35,249 nt of DNA from Bodo saltans (taxonomy: Eukaryota; Euglenozoa; Kinetoplastea; Eubodonida; Bodonidae): the NCBI GenBank assembly GCA_001460835.1, contig CYKH01002203.1, positions 1 through 35,249 on the forward strand, written 5' to 3'. Position 1 is the first letter of the stretch. Each line of letters opens with the position of its first letter. Below are positions 28,601-35,249 of this stretch, piece after piece. Both the position numbers and the translations under genes were made by a program. The notes under the pieces were generated by a model that saw only the letters and a program-made list of their open reading frames with translations, had not been told where the DNA came from and did not search any database.

Positions 28601-31600
28601 GATTTGTTTGAGTTTGGTTCATCAGATGTCGAAGCACTTTCGACGTTGACGGCGTTCCTCAACGAAGCCAAAGCCTCGTCCAGGGTGCCTCTTGAAGCGC
28701 TACACGTGAAGTATGTTGTTGTGTTGGACGCGCACCTGAAGCGTGACGTCAACTTGGCAAGAATGATGATCCTCACTTCCGGCGAGGGATTTAGGTACAC
28801 GCGCAGTCAGCTACTAGCGCCATTCGCGAATGTGGACAACGAAGAGTTTTTTTGGGATGTTTTTAACGAAGATAAAACGGAAGAAAATTTTGTGAAAGCT
28901 TGCTCACACATTTCCACGTTGCGGTTTATCTCCATGTGCGATGAGCGACGCCTCCAGAACAGCAGCAGTAACAACTTCTTCCACGAACTCGCCGTTTATG
29001 CAAATGATATGCTACTCCCGTGCTTAGCACTGTGCGAAGTCGGGCGAAACGATCTTGCGAATCTCTACATAAGACATGTCTCGGCAGTCGAGGGGCTGAG
29101 TTCAGAGGATCGTGGGAGCATTGCACTTGCTGCCATCGCCCATCGTCGCATGGACTTTGTTTGCAGTATGCGAGAGTCGCTAGCGCCAATCCCCGAGGAT
29201 GTTCTTGAAACTGTAAACTCCTACGCCTACGCTTCCTCCTGCAACGGAATGATTGGAGAAGATCGTTATGATCAACTTAGAAATTGGCCCGTGTCAGGAA
29301 CAAGGAACGCTGCTGTTCGAGGCAATGAACGCGCTCTGTCGCCGAGGCAACAACAATTGTCGTTAGTTGTGCGACCGTTCGATATTAGAGTTTGCCGCTC
29401 CCGAACTGTCAAGAAAGCTTCTTCCGCACCCCCCAAAAATAATGAGCGCGGCGACGAAGCTGCAGTCATTTTTCGAGTTCTGCGTTCGGAAACTGATCGT
29501 GATGATAAAAGAAACATTGATCACGATGAAGCTTTCAACGAAGAGGAAGACGACCAACAAGTTGGTGACGATCTGTCCCACAAGCAATTTTCCGGTCGGT
29601 CCGTCGACGTGTCGTTGATCCTAGAGCTTAAAGGAAGTCATCACAGTGATGCGTTCTACCTCACTCTGGCTGTGACGCCAGGCGCAGAGTGCCACCTTGT
29701 GGACCACGAAGGAAATTTGGAATTGAGTTCCGACGTGCGAGACCGAACAGTTCACGCCCGGTTTAAGAGCCATGGTCAGGCGTGGAACTACTGCAAATCC
29801 ATTCACGGCCGTGTTTCGTTAGTTGGTGAAGGGTTTTTCTTATACCGCTCCAAGGAAAGCCTGTGCGGATGGAAGTTCTTTGTTGGCCATAGCGTGGCTC
29901 AAGGCAAGAAAACTTCATCCAACGACGAGCCGAGAGTTCATTTCTGGCATGTTGCTGCGTACCATGTTGCCTTGTGTATTCCTCTTCCCTCCGCGTTGCG
30001 GTCACTTCTTCACCTTCTATGTGAGGCGGTGTATCTTGAACTGCCACCACTACCGCACCAGCCGCACCAGCCGCAACTTGAAGGAACACAGGAGGAACGC
30101 ATGAGCCACATTCTCGCTCACCTTGTATCCCTCAAAGGCACGCGACTTGCTGAAGCGTGCACGATTGCAGCTCCTTTGTTAGCGTACTGTCGCTTGCTAC
30201 TGCGTGCCGCCGAGCGGACATGGAGCCACTACGAAATTCAACCACCAAGAGAACATAGCCGTTATCATGCCGAGATTGCCGTGCTAACCGCTATCAAGGA
30301 ACGACGGACAATGAGGGCGGCTGCTGCCCCCCAAACAGCAGCGGCCACGGATGAATCAACCACCACCACAGCATCGAGCAACGTTGGCGGAGGACCTTTT
30401 TCCTCGAAAGAAGAGGAGAACGATCTTGCCAAATTAGACGATGCAGCAGCAGCAGCTCTTCTGCAACGATTCTTGTGTCGCGAAGTGAGTGGTGCGTCGA
30501 CCAGGACAATCCTTTTAGAAATCATTCGAAAATTGTCAAGCGTCATCATTGGATTCCGCTTCCGCACAAAAGGAAATGAAAGTAAAACCAATGCCGCCGC
30601 GGTGGACGCGGCAGCAGCAGGCGATATTGTCAATGCAGTATTGAGCGAAGGAGGGGGGTCCCTTCAGCAGCACTCTCATTCTGCTGCGTTGCGGCACATG
30701 CGACGTGCTTTTTTCCCTCTCGGTCTCACTGACGTGTGGAAGACGTTAACGCTGTGGATACGCCACGCAAGTGACGGCGATGCGAAGTTGCAAAGTGAAC
30801 TGTCGTCGCCTGCGATTAAAAATGGTCACAAAAGTTTGCTCGACAATCGCGCACGACTGGCAAGACAGCGTCTTAGGGCAAGACACCCTCCGCTTGGTGA
30901 GGGCACACAGAAGCTCATGCCTGATGAAATTGAACATTGTTGGATGCACGATGAGACGGATGGGGCTGTCTCAGCGCACTTGGAGAAATTATCGTTACAA
31001 ATCTTGTGGAAGGACAGTGACCCTGATGCCTTTTCTGTTGATCGAGGGGAGCCCGTTGCATACGTACTGGATGCGTTACCATTCTGTTTCGGAACGGCAT
31101 ACGATACTACCCCTTCGAGTCTTCATGCATCAAGGGGGAAAAAGACCATGATATTCATATCGATTGCAACAGGGGATCGTATCTCAACAACGGTAGATTC
31201 TGCTCAGGCTGACACAACTGTTGTGAGAGCCACGATTAGGGGCATCGACACGCTAACATGGTACAAGATTGTCCCAATGTCAGATGGCTTATTGCGACTG
31301 CAAAACGTCGCTGACAACCAAATGCTGTCGACGTGCGAGCGCGGCGTTTACGAACACTGCACCCCTTCCATAAACTCCGACGATCAATTCTTCACGCGAG
31401 ATGATTTTGATAATAAAAATGATGATGATGGTGATGATGATTCCATCAGTCAATCATACGACATCAGCAGGGTGATGGACGATGAAGATGCAGATGCACA
31501 CGGCGTGGCGGAACGCCAATCCATGCGCGCACTGCGATTTCGTTGGATCACGACGATCATTGATTCACCATTATCGATGAACTGGAAGGTCTTTTTCATG

Positions 31601-34525
31601 CATCACATCACCGTCAACTCTCGAAAATGCGCACCGGACGTCACGTCACAGTCATGTATCGCATTTCACATTGCTCAGCTGTGCCCCTCGCAACAGTTGC
31701 GAGACAGGCTGCTCGGCTCGCTGAGCTTCAAGCCAAATCGATATTGCGCACGACGAGACAGGTTCTTTGGTGTGATTGTGACACAGAACAAGCCAAACTT
31801 AGAGAGCTGTGAGTGGAACGATATTCCTGACAAGGTAGGCCCCATTCTGCTGTCTGCTGCGACCGATTCGGAGCAGTATCGTGAATTGATCAAACATTTC
31901 TCACTCGCTACAACGCATGTCATTGTGTACGGCAAGACTTCTGTAAGTGATCAGTTCTTGAAGTTATGCTGCGAGTTTACCAAGAAGTATCCTTGGAGGA
32001 CTATCATTTTTGAGCAGTGTAACGTGTGGCGAAATATGCCAGAAAACCGCGATCGCGTGGTAGACCTTCACGAGGATCTCCCAGCTCGTGCTGGAGGGTG
32101 CATGACTGAATTTAGAGAGGAGGACCGAAACCAGTACAAACGCGATCGAATCGACAATGCGGAAGCCGAGTCCTTGCTTCGAAGTAAACGAACCACACGG
32201 TGGCCTCAAGAAATACGCTCCTTTGTTTTGGGGATGGGATCATCCGAGCGTCACTCAGCGCGCATTGTGCTGCTTGTGGGACCCCCTGGGACCGGAAAGA
32301 CAATGGGATTGCGCAACATTGAGTTTGAAGTAGGTTCACATGCACGATTTATTTTATTTGACTGCTCTGGAGATGCGCTACTCCAGCAGGCACTAGTGAC
32401 TCTACTTGATAACGCTCTCCTTGGGATTGAACTCGGAACCGAGGAAGTGATTCTTGTGTTAGACGAGTATCACATGCTCTCCCGTGCAAAGAAAGCCGAT
32501 TTCTTCCGCTGGGCAGAGTCAAAAATGAGCTTCATCAAAATTATCTTGATTGCGAATCGAGACGACCCTGACGACGAAATGTTAGACCTGCACATCAGAA
32601 AAATTTTCTCCGCCAACGCATCCTCCTCCGCTTCCATCATCAAACGTGCTCGCATCAGCATTTTTAAGATGATCGAGGCTCTCAGCACAGTCCACATGAC
32701 CGGGACGGCGACGATTCAAAGAGCGGTGACGTTTTTCTCAACCATCAGGACACTGACGGGCGACGATGTTCTTTCTCTTCGCATGGCAACTGAGACGGGA
32801 ACAACACCTTACATGGCGGCAAACGGCGGGCCACCAACAGCGCTAGAGCTACTGCTTCGAGCAAAACTTCAACCAGAAAATTCACATTTTGTCGAATCCG
32901 TAATGAGGTCCTTTGACTCTCTTTACGATGAGCATCGTCCCCCTATGTCACACGATGCAGTGCTCAAGTCCTACCTTCAGCTGATCCAACAGGGAAGGGA
33001 CCCAATACGCGTATTGACCTTCACTGCGATGCTTCCTGTTCGGCTTTTGGATTGGGCTGATAGTGATGTGCCCGACGCCACCGACACCACCGTCTCCTAT
33101 CATCCCGATTCGTTCTTAACATTTCTCGAGTTTGTTTCTGCGACGTCAGCGTATCGCGTTCACCCAGCGGTAAGACTCACAGCGTGGATCCGTCACATCT
33201 TGCTTGCGGTAAGTCAACAAATCGCGATTTTTCGTGTCCCAGATTTTGACGACATTCTCGGTGTCATTTCTAAACTCGATATTGTCGACCATCCAAGCTT
33301 TGTTCCTATCATCTACGGCCAGATCCACGCTGCTGTGGACCTCAATGTGTGTGACACGTTGGTGTATCCTCATGTTGCGACGCTTGACGGCATCTACGAA
33401 GCCCTTGCACGACACGAAGCACTGGACTGGACTGCCGTTCAAAAGCAATGGGTACGGGATCCCATCACCAGCGTGAATGACTTACTACGAATTGCGAACC
33501 CTTCTATTGCCGATCCGAAAAAGGTGCTGTCGCACGTGACCCCGCAGAATCTTTATGGGTTGCTGCAGCGAGAGCAACGACAGGATCTCCACGCATCATC
33601 CGACGACAGCGGCATGACAGAGAATAGTGGAGAGCGCGGCGGCGCGGTAGTGGTTTTTGGTACCAGCAACAACAACAACGGCATGCCACTGAGGGATCTC
33701 ATCCTTACGAAATACCCAGCGCATATGGCAGGCAAAGACGCATCTCCATTATTTTGGGCGATTTGGCAGAACGCTATTACCCAGAGCCTTGAAACGTCTT
33801 CGTGGATTGCGCTCATTAAGAGCGGCATGGAGCGCTTTATTCGTGATAAGGGTGAGAGCCACACTCGGGCCTTTTTCTCACGCTTTCTCATGTGGGTAGG
33901 GAGTTACGGCAGAAGCATCATTCCATTCAGGGACGCCCGTGAACGCACTGAGGTGTGCATGCAAGTGATCACGACGCTTGCAAACGAGTACTTTGAGAGA
34001 CCCGAGCAACACGTGCAACTCTATCGGCTCAGCTTTATTGCCCCTGCTGTTCGTGTGGCGACTCTTGGGTTTCGTCGAGCACTTGACGTGGCATTGGCGC
34101 AGCGGCCACATTCAATGTGGCCAAGGGAGATGAAATTGCTGTCACGCCTCCAAAATCGTAACACTGTTCTGACGAGTGAAGAAGCGGTTGAGCTGTTTGG
34201 CATAATGGGAGACGAGATTACCAGCGAGAACGCGAATGCCAGAGTCCTAGGAGCCATGCTGCAGTCATCTCCGCCAGGCCTCTTGCCGCGGAGGCTTCAG
34301 CAGCAGCTTCTGAACTCACAAACGATTGTCAACCCAGAGGACTTATGCCGTGATGTTGAGGATGAAACAATCGTCAAAAATGTTTCTGAAGAGCTGTTAC
34401 ATCGGATGAGGTTCAACCATGTATCGCCATACATATCGGATTTCTTTTCTCTAAGGGGACACGTTGAGGCTGTACTGAGCAAATATGCTGTTCTTGTTCG
34501 TGACGCGCTCCACCGAGAAAGTTAG
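22625..34525 (+). CDS. Giant paralog B: 3,966-residue multi-module protein with C-terminal P-loop ATPase
   Basis: An unbroken frame from ATG 22625 (or the adjacent ATG 22628) to TAG 34523-34525. The start is set by the polypyrimidine-AG signal 63 nt upstream. It is a diverged tandem duplicate of the preceding gene, with collinear matches over most of the length: N-terminal LIRFLIPTYVFTLG (about 23315), SLRFLVDAT (about 25325), LIGW/RPLP block (about 28100-28430), VTPGAECHLV...LVGEGF module (29605-29985), THVIVYG...MPENRDRV (31750-32062), Walker A GPPGTGKT (32279-32302, residues 3219-3226), Walker B VILVLDEYHM (32447-32476, Asp-Glu at residues 3280-3281), IILIANR, GDDVLSLR, and the tail WPREMKLL...LLQSSPPGLLP (34110-34290). 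A Cys-x-Cys...Cys-x-His...His cluster (23738-23812) is not shared with the sister gene. Gln-, Ser-, Asp- and Ala-rich inserts are frequent. Role unknown; a cytosolic ATP-driven scaffold or sensor is only a guess. Confidence 0.95.
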   Translation: MMYFECVFDYDGNIDINAKLVDLVKPESEHLKNSSLVWVPLRNRELAYLKERDTKNRLLLRDVGCEYNIEAMSGSHKSGDQARRSLFRDVLVLKSKEQKIPDMTPSDAQKWSEFTLKRLSSHIVEKVISAVRRNKKFSVDPEEDSLIHRDVLFVAYCGFELQHLKKDKLVDLLHPKGDKSSGGGGEDANRHPLFPPTIAGVSTLREWPQFYNKMCSRNDQQAALKVAQYAGSLIRFLIPTYVFTLGPIPDPSLWSFSFTAEDVEDLYHGECTDKRLTVIRTSLQERKCNHNYVLVEENAADEFRNQVCLAHATHLMLWSLLRNDGQLLKLLVRYHGLLSVIAGVCNARTDVRLGCFHYISEVQRRAKAARRCDCANPLPFSATSVRKGVVCPHRADHDFWSELEVPNTRDLDANIRYLYLLMTERQFLKAVMHFDDIANKVALSRDAHALRSHWETGVTRGSVSSDSFDKFVAALVLGTDRPISDPRLGEGYTRMLDILTSYTRRLVLDVMQCHKNVRNMHVVYWRYSSDKRSVINIPYAQNVIVLHEAMVTSHSVSDSRIVDVGLNLSGQYSAIENQNTSSRRGRMFELQYEPESEQLMTTPGRDEDQRNVSYAPLRQFLLKMAWMFEGEFVLHGFCDSRKEVHEVTINVSLPHALRKRGCGQFDDLQFRVQINNEDTQRCSIIVNSIIIDTVSNNNDEDRITNSSSSRHARASDASFGNLPIQRISFLRVGIQLRDLGVALPLDHVVHESGECLGTTLEGEKHLDSANSTVLEASHRSRAMQLSPQMLAYLPRTRAGLHVFLSSNVGCRLPDLMRLFETPSITILGLSTRDFAFAKSVLQEASFTVTDMTIDDSSFATNFDAIKSAGSMSAISLIRLSILSSLTPDHITKLAVVTAGTSLRFLVDATRKNTMPLLIAAGSKHSYSAVRLFDRRVLPIDCSTTHGNAILDITDAVLAPSSFSNQWIPGLEKDCITCLNWAEKEIISLSLDKAHEQANVKRLVLVVYGDHPPPHVPSSTGTCKYFDLGRCSQPYDSIQGLLWAHKDSSLVIALYNLNASCFAKQLAFYDTEVKDVMVEPEIFRPDFVIQEAASKENWIAAALGCSVSELVGMHHFKRLRDILSDAKHVFRTVPTFEGFLNHMAFSELLSHRAQVSAYLYYIIVGGGDATSKLSSFHHTVDVVSEICQNSYTRRISDSVEQKQQQQQQRATTTMTTVPFTQLAPSYYVMLDRSSSISGHAPGDSSSSSAFWSSLDDAVLNSLCSDDNVASSHVLRDWLSQQPTPAALRVYITFSSAPLAVFLIDPVTTANLLTLTDDEKISVQNNVTPRWADRLADILDGNVASETMKCAGQANKSIARMISVVKWVVFTTGCGDVGQFTGEDLENLSSVGVTVDIGGSDFEAPPPGKQPVCSEVTVQSIALTLSLDSLSALHEQQQLLQFLVEPIAKGGGTPTELLRCVPGLNNESGMGLGVIFVHVLQNAKIGSALLQFREASHILSWRGHTSVQPTNLTDNRLVEVMTPAARAELLIMTTDESSRKWERLQQLLVQISPNVTTSRNAPEEIDEMIRWVVNKSDSSYRHHVAAALLIQRVRVYFQRSDAIPHSEGNAGDDLANMNDLDDEENAELDRRIAIFFQSSHEILLQKSAHPQERGAGDDGLANHTDDDLLPDPEFATTPNSSTLMWPLDPLDSTAEAQRHSDWLCNIFIQVLLQKMFYRNPDDDDDVQQQEPLNAPTPEAFTVTCHYIAIATSVASQQYAIEAIRKFMAAERSQRLSWVCAALSIVAPFDTSMMLFDETIILFLSEFVRFEGPLQQRFLLAVQENYETAPLLPLSLIGWLEFVPNTMLLALSRITGLWEAGRRHEIPVECQTSDDGISVLYVSRPLPDVHQNRLFQPGMMPWKERNNTHDDDAKTHSRLPQYFVSLGVNEGVIEKNLAYLNHAVIITTSGSSSMEEDGGQAPPSPRPPLDPALVLGVRLIMAWFEQLRLSTRDVTDLFEFGSSDVEALSTLTAFLNEAKASSRVPLEALHVKYVVVLDAHLKRDVNLARMMILTSGEGFRYTRSQLLAPFANVDNEEFFWDVFNEDKTEENFVKACSHISTLRFISMCDERRLQNSSSNNFFHELAVYANDMLLPCLALCEVGRNDLANLYIRHVSAVEGLSSEDRGSIALAAIAHRRMDFVCSMRESLAPIPEDVLETVNSYAYASSCNGMIGEDRYDQLRNWPVSGTRNAAVRGNERALSPRQQQLSLVVRPFDIRVCRSRTVKKASSAPPKNNERGDEAAVIFRVLRSETDRDDKRNIDHDEAFNEEEDDQQVGDDLSHKQFSGRSVDVSLILELKGSHHSDAFYLTLAVTPGAECHLVDHEGNLELSSDVRDRTVHARFKSHGQAWNYCKSIHGRVSLVGEGFFLYRSKESLCGWKFFVGHSVAQGKKTSSNDEPRVHFWHVAAYHVALCIPLPSALRSLLHLLCEAVYLELPPLPHQPHQPQLEGTQEERMSHILAHLVSLKGTRLAEACTIAAPLLAYCRLLLRAAERTWSHYEIQPPREHSRYHAEIAVLTAIKERRTMRAAAAPQTAAATDESTTTTASSNVGGGPFSSKEEENDLAKLDDAAAAALLQRFLCREVSGASTRTILLEIIRKLSSVIIGFRFRTKGNESKTNAAAVDAAAAGDIVNAVLSEGGGSLQQHSHSAALRHMRRAFFPLGLTDVWKTLTLWIRHASDGDAKLQSELSSPAIKNGHKSLLDNRARLARQRLRARHPPLGEGTQKLMPDEIEHCWMHDETDGAVSAHLEKLSLQILWKDSDPDAFSVDRGEPVAYVLDALPFCFGTAYDTTPSSLHASRGKKTMIFISIATGDRISTTVDSAQADTTVVRATIRGIDTLTWYKIVPMSDGLLRLQNVADNQMLSTCERGVYEHCTPSINSDDQFFTRDDFDNKNDDDGDDDSISQSYDISRVMDDEDADAHGVAERQSMRALRFRWITTIIDSPLSMNWKVFFMHHITVNSRKCAPDVTSQSCIAFHIAQLCPSQQLRDRLLGSLSFKPNRYCARRDRFFGVIVTQNKPNLESCEWNDIPDKVGPILLSAATDSEQYRELIKHFSLATTHVIVYGKTSVSDQFLKLCCEFTKKYPWRTIIFEQCNVWRNMPENRDRVVDLHEDLPARAGGCMTEFREEDRNQYKRDRIDNAEAESLLRSKRTTRWPQEIRSFVLGMGSSERHSARIVLLVGPPGTGKTMGLRNIEFEVGSHARFILFDCSGDALLQQALVTLLDNALLGIELGTEEVILVLDEYHMLSRAKKADFFRWAESKMSFIKIILIANRDDPDDEMLDLHIRKIFSANASSSASIIKRARISIFKMIEALSTVHMTGTATIQRAVTFFSTIRTLTGDDVLSLRMATETGTTPYMAANGGPPTALELLLRAKLQPENSHFVESVMRSFDSLYDEHRPPMSHDAVLKSYLQLIQQGRDPIRVLTFTAMLPVRLLDWADSDVPDATDTTVSYHPDSFLTFLEFVSATSAYRVHPAVRLTAWIRHILLAVSQQIAIFRVPDFDDILGVISKLDIVDHPSFVPIIYGQIHAAVDLNVCDTLVYPHVATLDGIYEALARHEALDWTAVQKQWVRDPITSVNDLLRIANPSIADPKKVLSHVTPQNLYGLLQREQRQDLHASSDDSGMTENSGERGGAVVVFGTSNNNNGMPLRDLILTKYPAHMAGKDASPLFWAIWQNAITQSLETSSWIALIKSGMERFIRDKGESHTRAFFSRFLMWVGSYGRSIIPFRDARERTEVCMQVITTLANEYFERPEQHVQLYRLSFIAPAVRVATLGFRRALDVALAQRPHSMWPREMKLLSRLQNRNTVLTSEEAVELFGIMGDEITSENANARVLGAMLQSSPPGLLPRRLQQQLLNSQTIVNPEDLCRDVEDETIVKNVSEELLHRMRFNHVSPYISDFFSLRGHVEAVLSKYAVLVRDALHRES
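26218..26262 (+). repeat. In-frame CAA/CAG (polyglutamine) and ACA repeat
   Basis: Inside paralog B, a CAA/CAG run encodes QKQQQQQQ followed by a Thr-rich stretch. It has no counterpart at the aligned position of paralog A, so it looks like a slippage-generated linker insertion between conserved blocks. Confidence 0.8.
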
Positions 34526-34718
34526 TGTGTGTTTGTGTCTAGTGCGCGCTTGTTGTTGATTTCATCTCTTTTCTCGTTTTGTTCTATTTCTCGACAAAAC
34601 AAAACCAAATCAATGCAAAACGAAAATCGTGCTAGCCGAACAAGTAAATGTGTGTATGTGTCGATCATTTGCATTGCAACGGAGAATGAATATGAGAGAG
34701 TGTTGTCAGTTGTAGCGA
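34526..34718. other. Intergenic/3' UTR after the second giant paralog
   Basis: About 190 nt of AT-rich, T-rich then A-rich sequence following the TAG of paralog B. I see no gene or repeat element in it; it most likely serves as 3' UTR. Confidence 0.5.
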
Positions 34719-34770
34719 TTTTTTTTTTTTTTTTTTTTGCCCATAAAAGAGGATTTTTTTTTTTGAAAAG
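34719..34770 (+). promoter_or_regulatory. Poly-T tracts and candidate trans-splice acceptor for the last gene
   Basis: A run of 20 T (34719-34738) and a second of 11 T (34754-34764) are followed by GAAAAG with AG at 34769-34770. The predicted 5' UTR is 54 nt, to ATG 34825. An AG at 34749-34750 between the two T runs is an alternative acceptor. Confidence 0.5.
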
Positions 34771-34824
34771 AACAAATCTGTCGACAAGGAAAAAAAAGCA
34801 AGAGAGGCCTCCCCTGCAACCAAA

Positions 34825-35249
34825 ATGAATGTTTCCGTTGATAAATTACTGCAGCCATACGCGAGCTACAGCCGTACAGGAAAAATGACCGAGTCCATGT
34901 CGTCAAGTTCCATCCGTGTGAAAACAATGGCGAAACCTGTTGGCATCGATTTTTCAAAATCGCTCGCAGCGAATGAGTTGGGCCACGAAGAACCCGCTGA
35001 TGAAGCGTTCTTGTGCAGCTCACCGAGGTTACACCCAAGCGTTGCGCAGAAGTCGGACTACGTGTCCCGACAAGAAATGGAACGCGCGTTTCGTTTGTCA
35101 GTGAAGAATGTTTTCGAAGCTCCTCCTTCTCTACTTGGTGACACCAGCAACAATAGTCATCACAACACGTCTTCAAAGTCCATTGTGCCTCTCATGACTC
35201 CCGCCGACTGGAAAGCGATGAAGGCAGCGTTGCGCGAGGCGAACCGATT
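34825..35249 (+). CDS. Hypothetical protein, 5' part (runs off the window)
   Basis: From ATG 34825 the frame is open for 141 codons to the window edge with no stop. The start lies 54 nt after a poly-T tract plus AG, matching the other genes, and the peptide begins MNVSVDKLLQPYASYSRTGK. The N-terminal region is Ser-rich and probably disordered; the last visible residues (MTPADWKAMKAALREANR) look like the start of a charged helix or coiled coil. There is no family I recognise, no signal peptide and no similarity to the neighbouring giant proteins. Overlapping minus-strand frames translate the poly-T as lysine runs and are not credible. In-frame ATGs at 34885 and 34897 are alternative starts. 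Confidence 0.65.
   Translation, partial: MNVSVDKLLQPYASYSRTGKMTESMSSSSIRVKTMAKPVGIDFSKSLAANELGHEEPADEAFLCSSPRLHPSVAQKSDYVSRQEMERAFRLSVKNVFEAPPSLLGDTSNNSHHNTSSKSIVPLMTPADWKAMKAALREANR

Noticed and set aside
34706-35176. 156-codon minus-strand open frame at the right end
   Set aside because: Its C-terminus is translated poly-T (lysine run) and it opposes a + strand gene start with a good acceptor signal.
1-35249. Mobile elements, tRNA/rRNA genes, CRISPR arrays or virus-like genes
   Set aside because: No reverse transcriptase, integrase, transposase, capsid, terminal repeats, tRNA cloverleaf or spaced direct repeats were recognisable by eye anywhere in the window.

Overview
This window looks like nuclear DNA of a protist with large, apparently intronless genes. 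All genes lie head-to-tail on the + strand, and intergenic stretches are short. Four of the five intact gene starts in or at the edge of the window are preceded by a pyrimidine-rich tract and then an AG, 50-150 nt before the start ATG. This is the layout of polycistronic transcription with spliced-leader trans-splicing, as in kinetoplastids. A free-living bodonid (Bodo saltans-like) is a plausible source. That is inference from gene organisation; I saw no spliced-leader gene or other taxon-specific marker.

Layout: (1) 2-835, the 3' end of an E3 ubiquitin ligase-like gene with half of an IBR/BRcat finger, a helical spacer, an Rcat-like finger with a candidate catalytic cysteine, and a C-terminal ZZ finger. 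(2) 950-10460, one giant RNF213 (mysterin)-like AAA+ gene of about 3,170 codons, split into two reading frames by one frame change between 3918 and 4162. It keeps the recognisable RNF213 AAA3, AAA4 and AAA5-type segments but shows no RING finger. (3) 11066-22220, a giant gene of about 3,700 codons interrupted by a 300-N assembly gap at 12399-12698, with a frame mismatch across the gap. (4) 22625-34525, an intact gene of 3,966 codons that is a diverged full-length paralog of gene 3. (5) 34825-35249, the 5' end of an unrecognised gene running off the window.

The most interesting part is the tandem pair (3)+(4). I do not recognise the family. The two proteins share at least seven collinear conserved blocks spread over their whole length, ending in a P-loop ATPase with Walker A (SPPGGGKS / GPPGTGKT), an unusual Walker B 'DEYHM', a sensor-like 'LIANR', a lid-like GDD-SLR motif and a conserved C-terminal tail. 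Directly next to an RNF213-like AAA+ giant and an RBR/ZZ E3 fragment, this gives a roughly 34-kb block of giant ATPase and ubiquitin-ligase-type genes. A cell-autonomous quality-control or anti-microbial ubiquitin system is a tempting hypothesis, but gene neighbourhood is weak evidence in genomes with polycistronic transcription.
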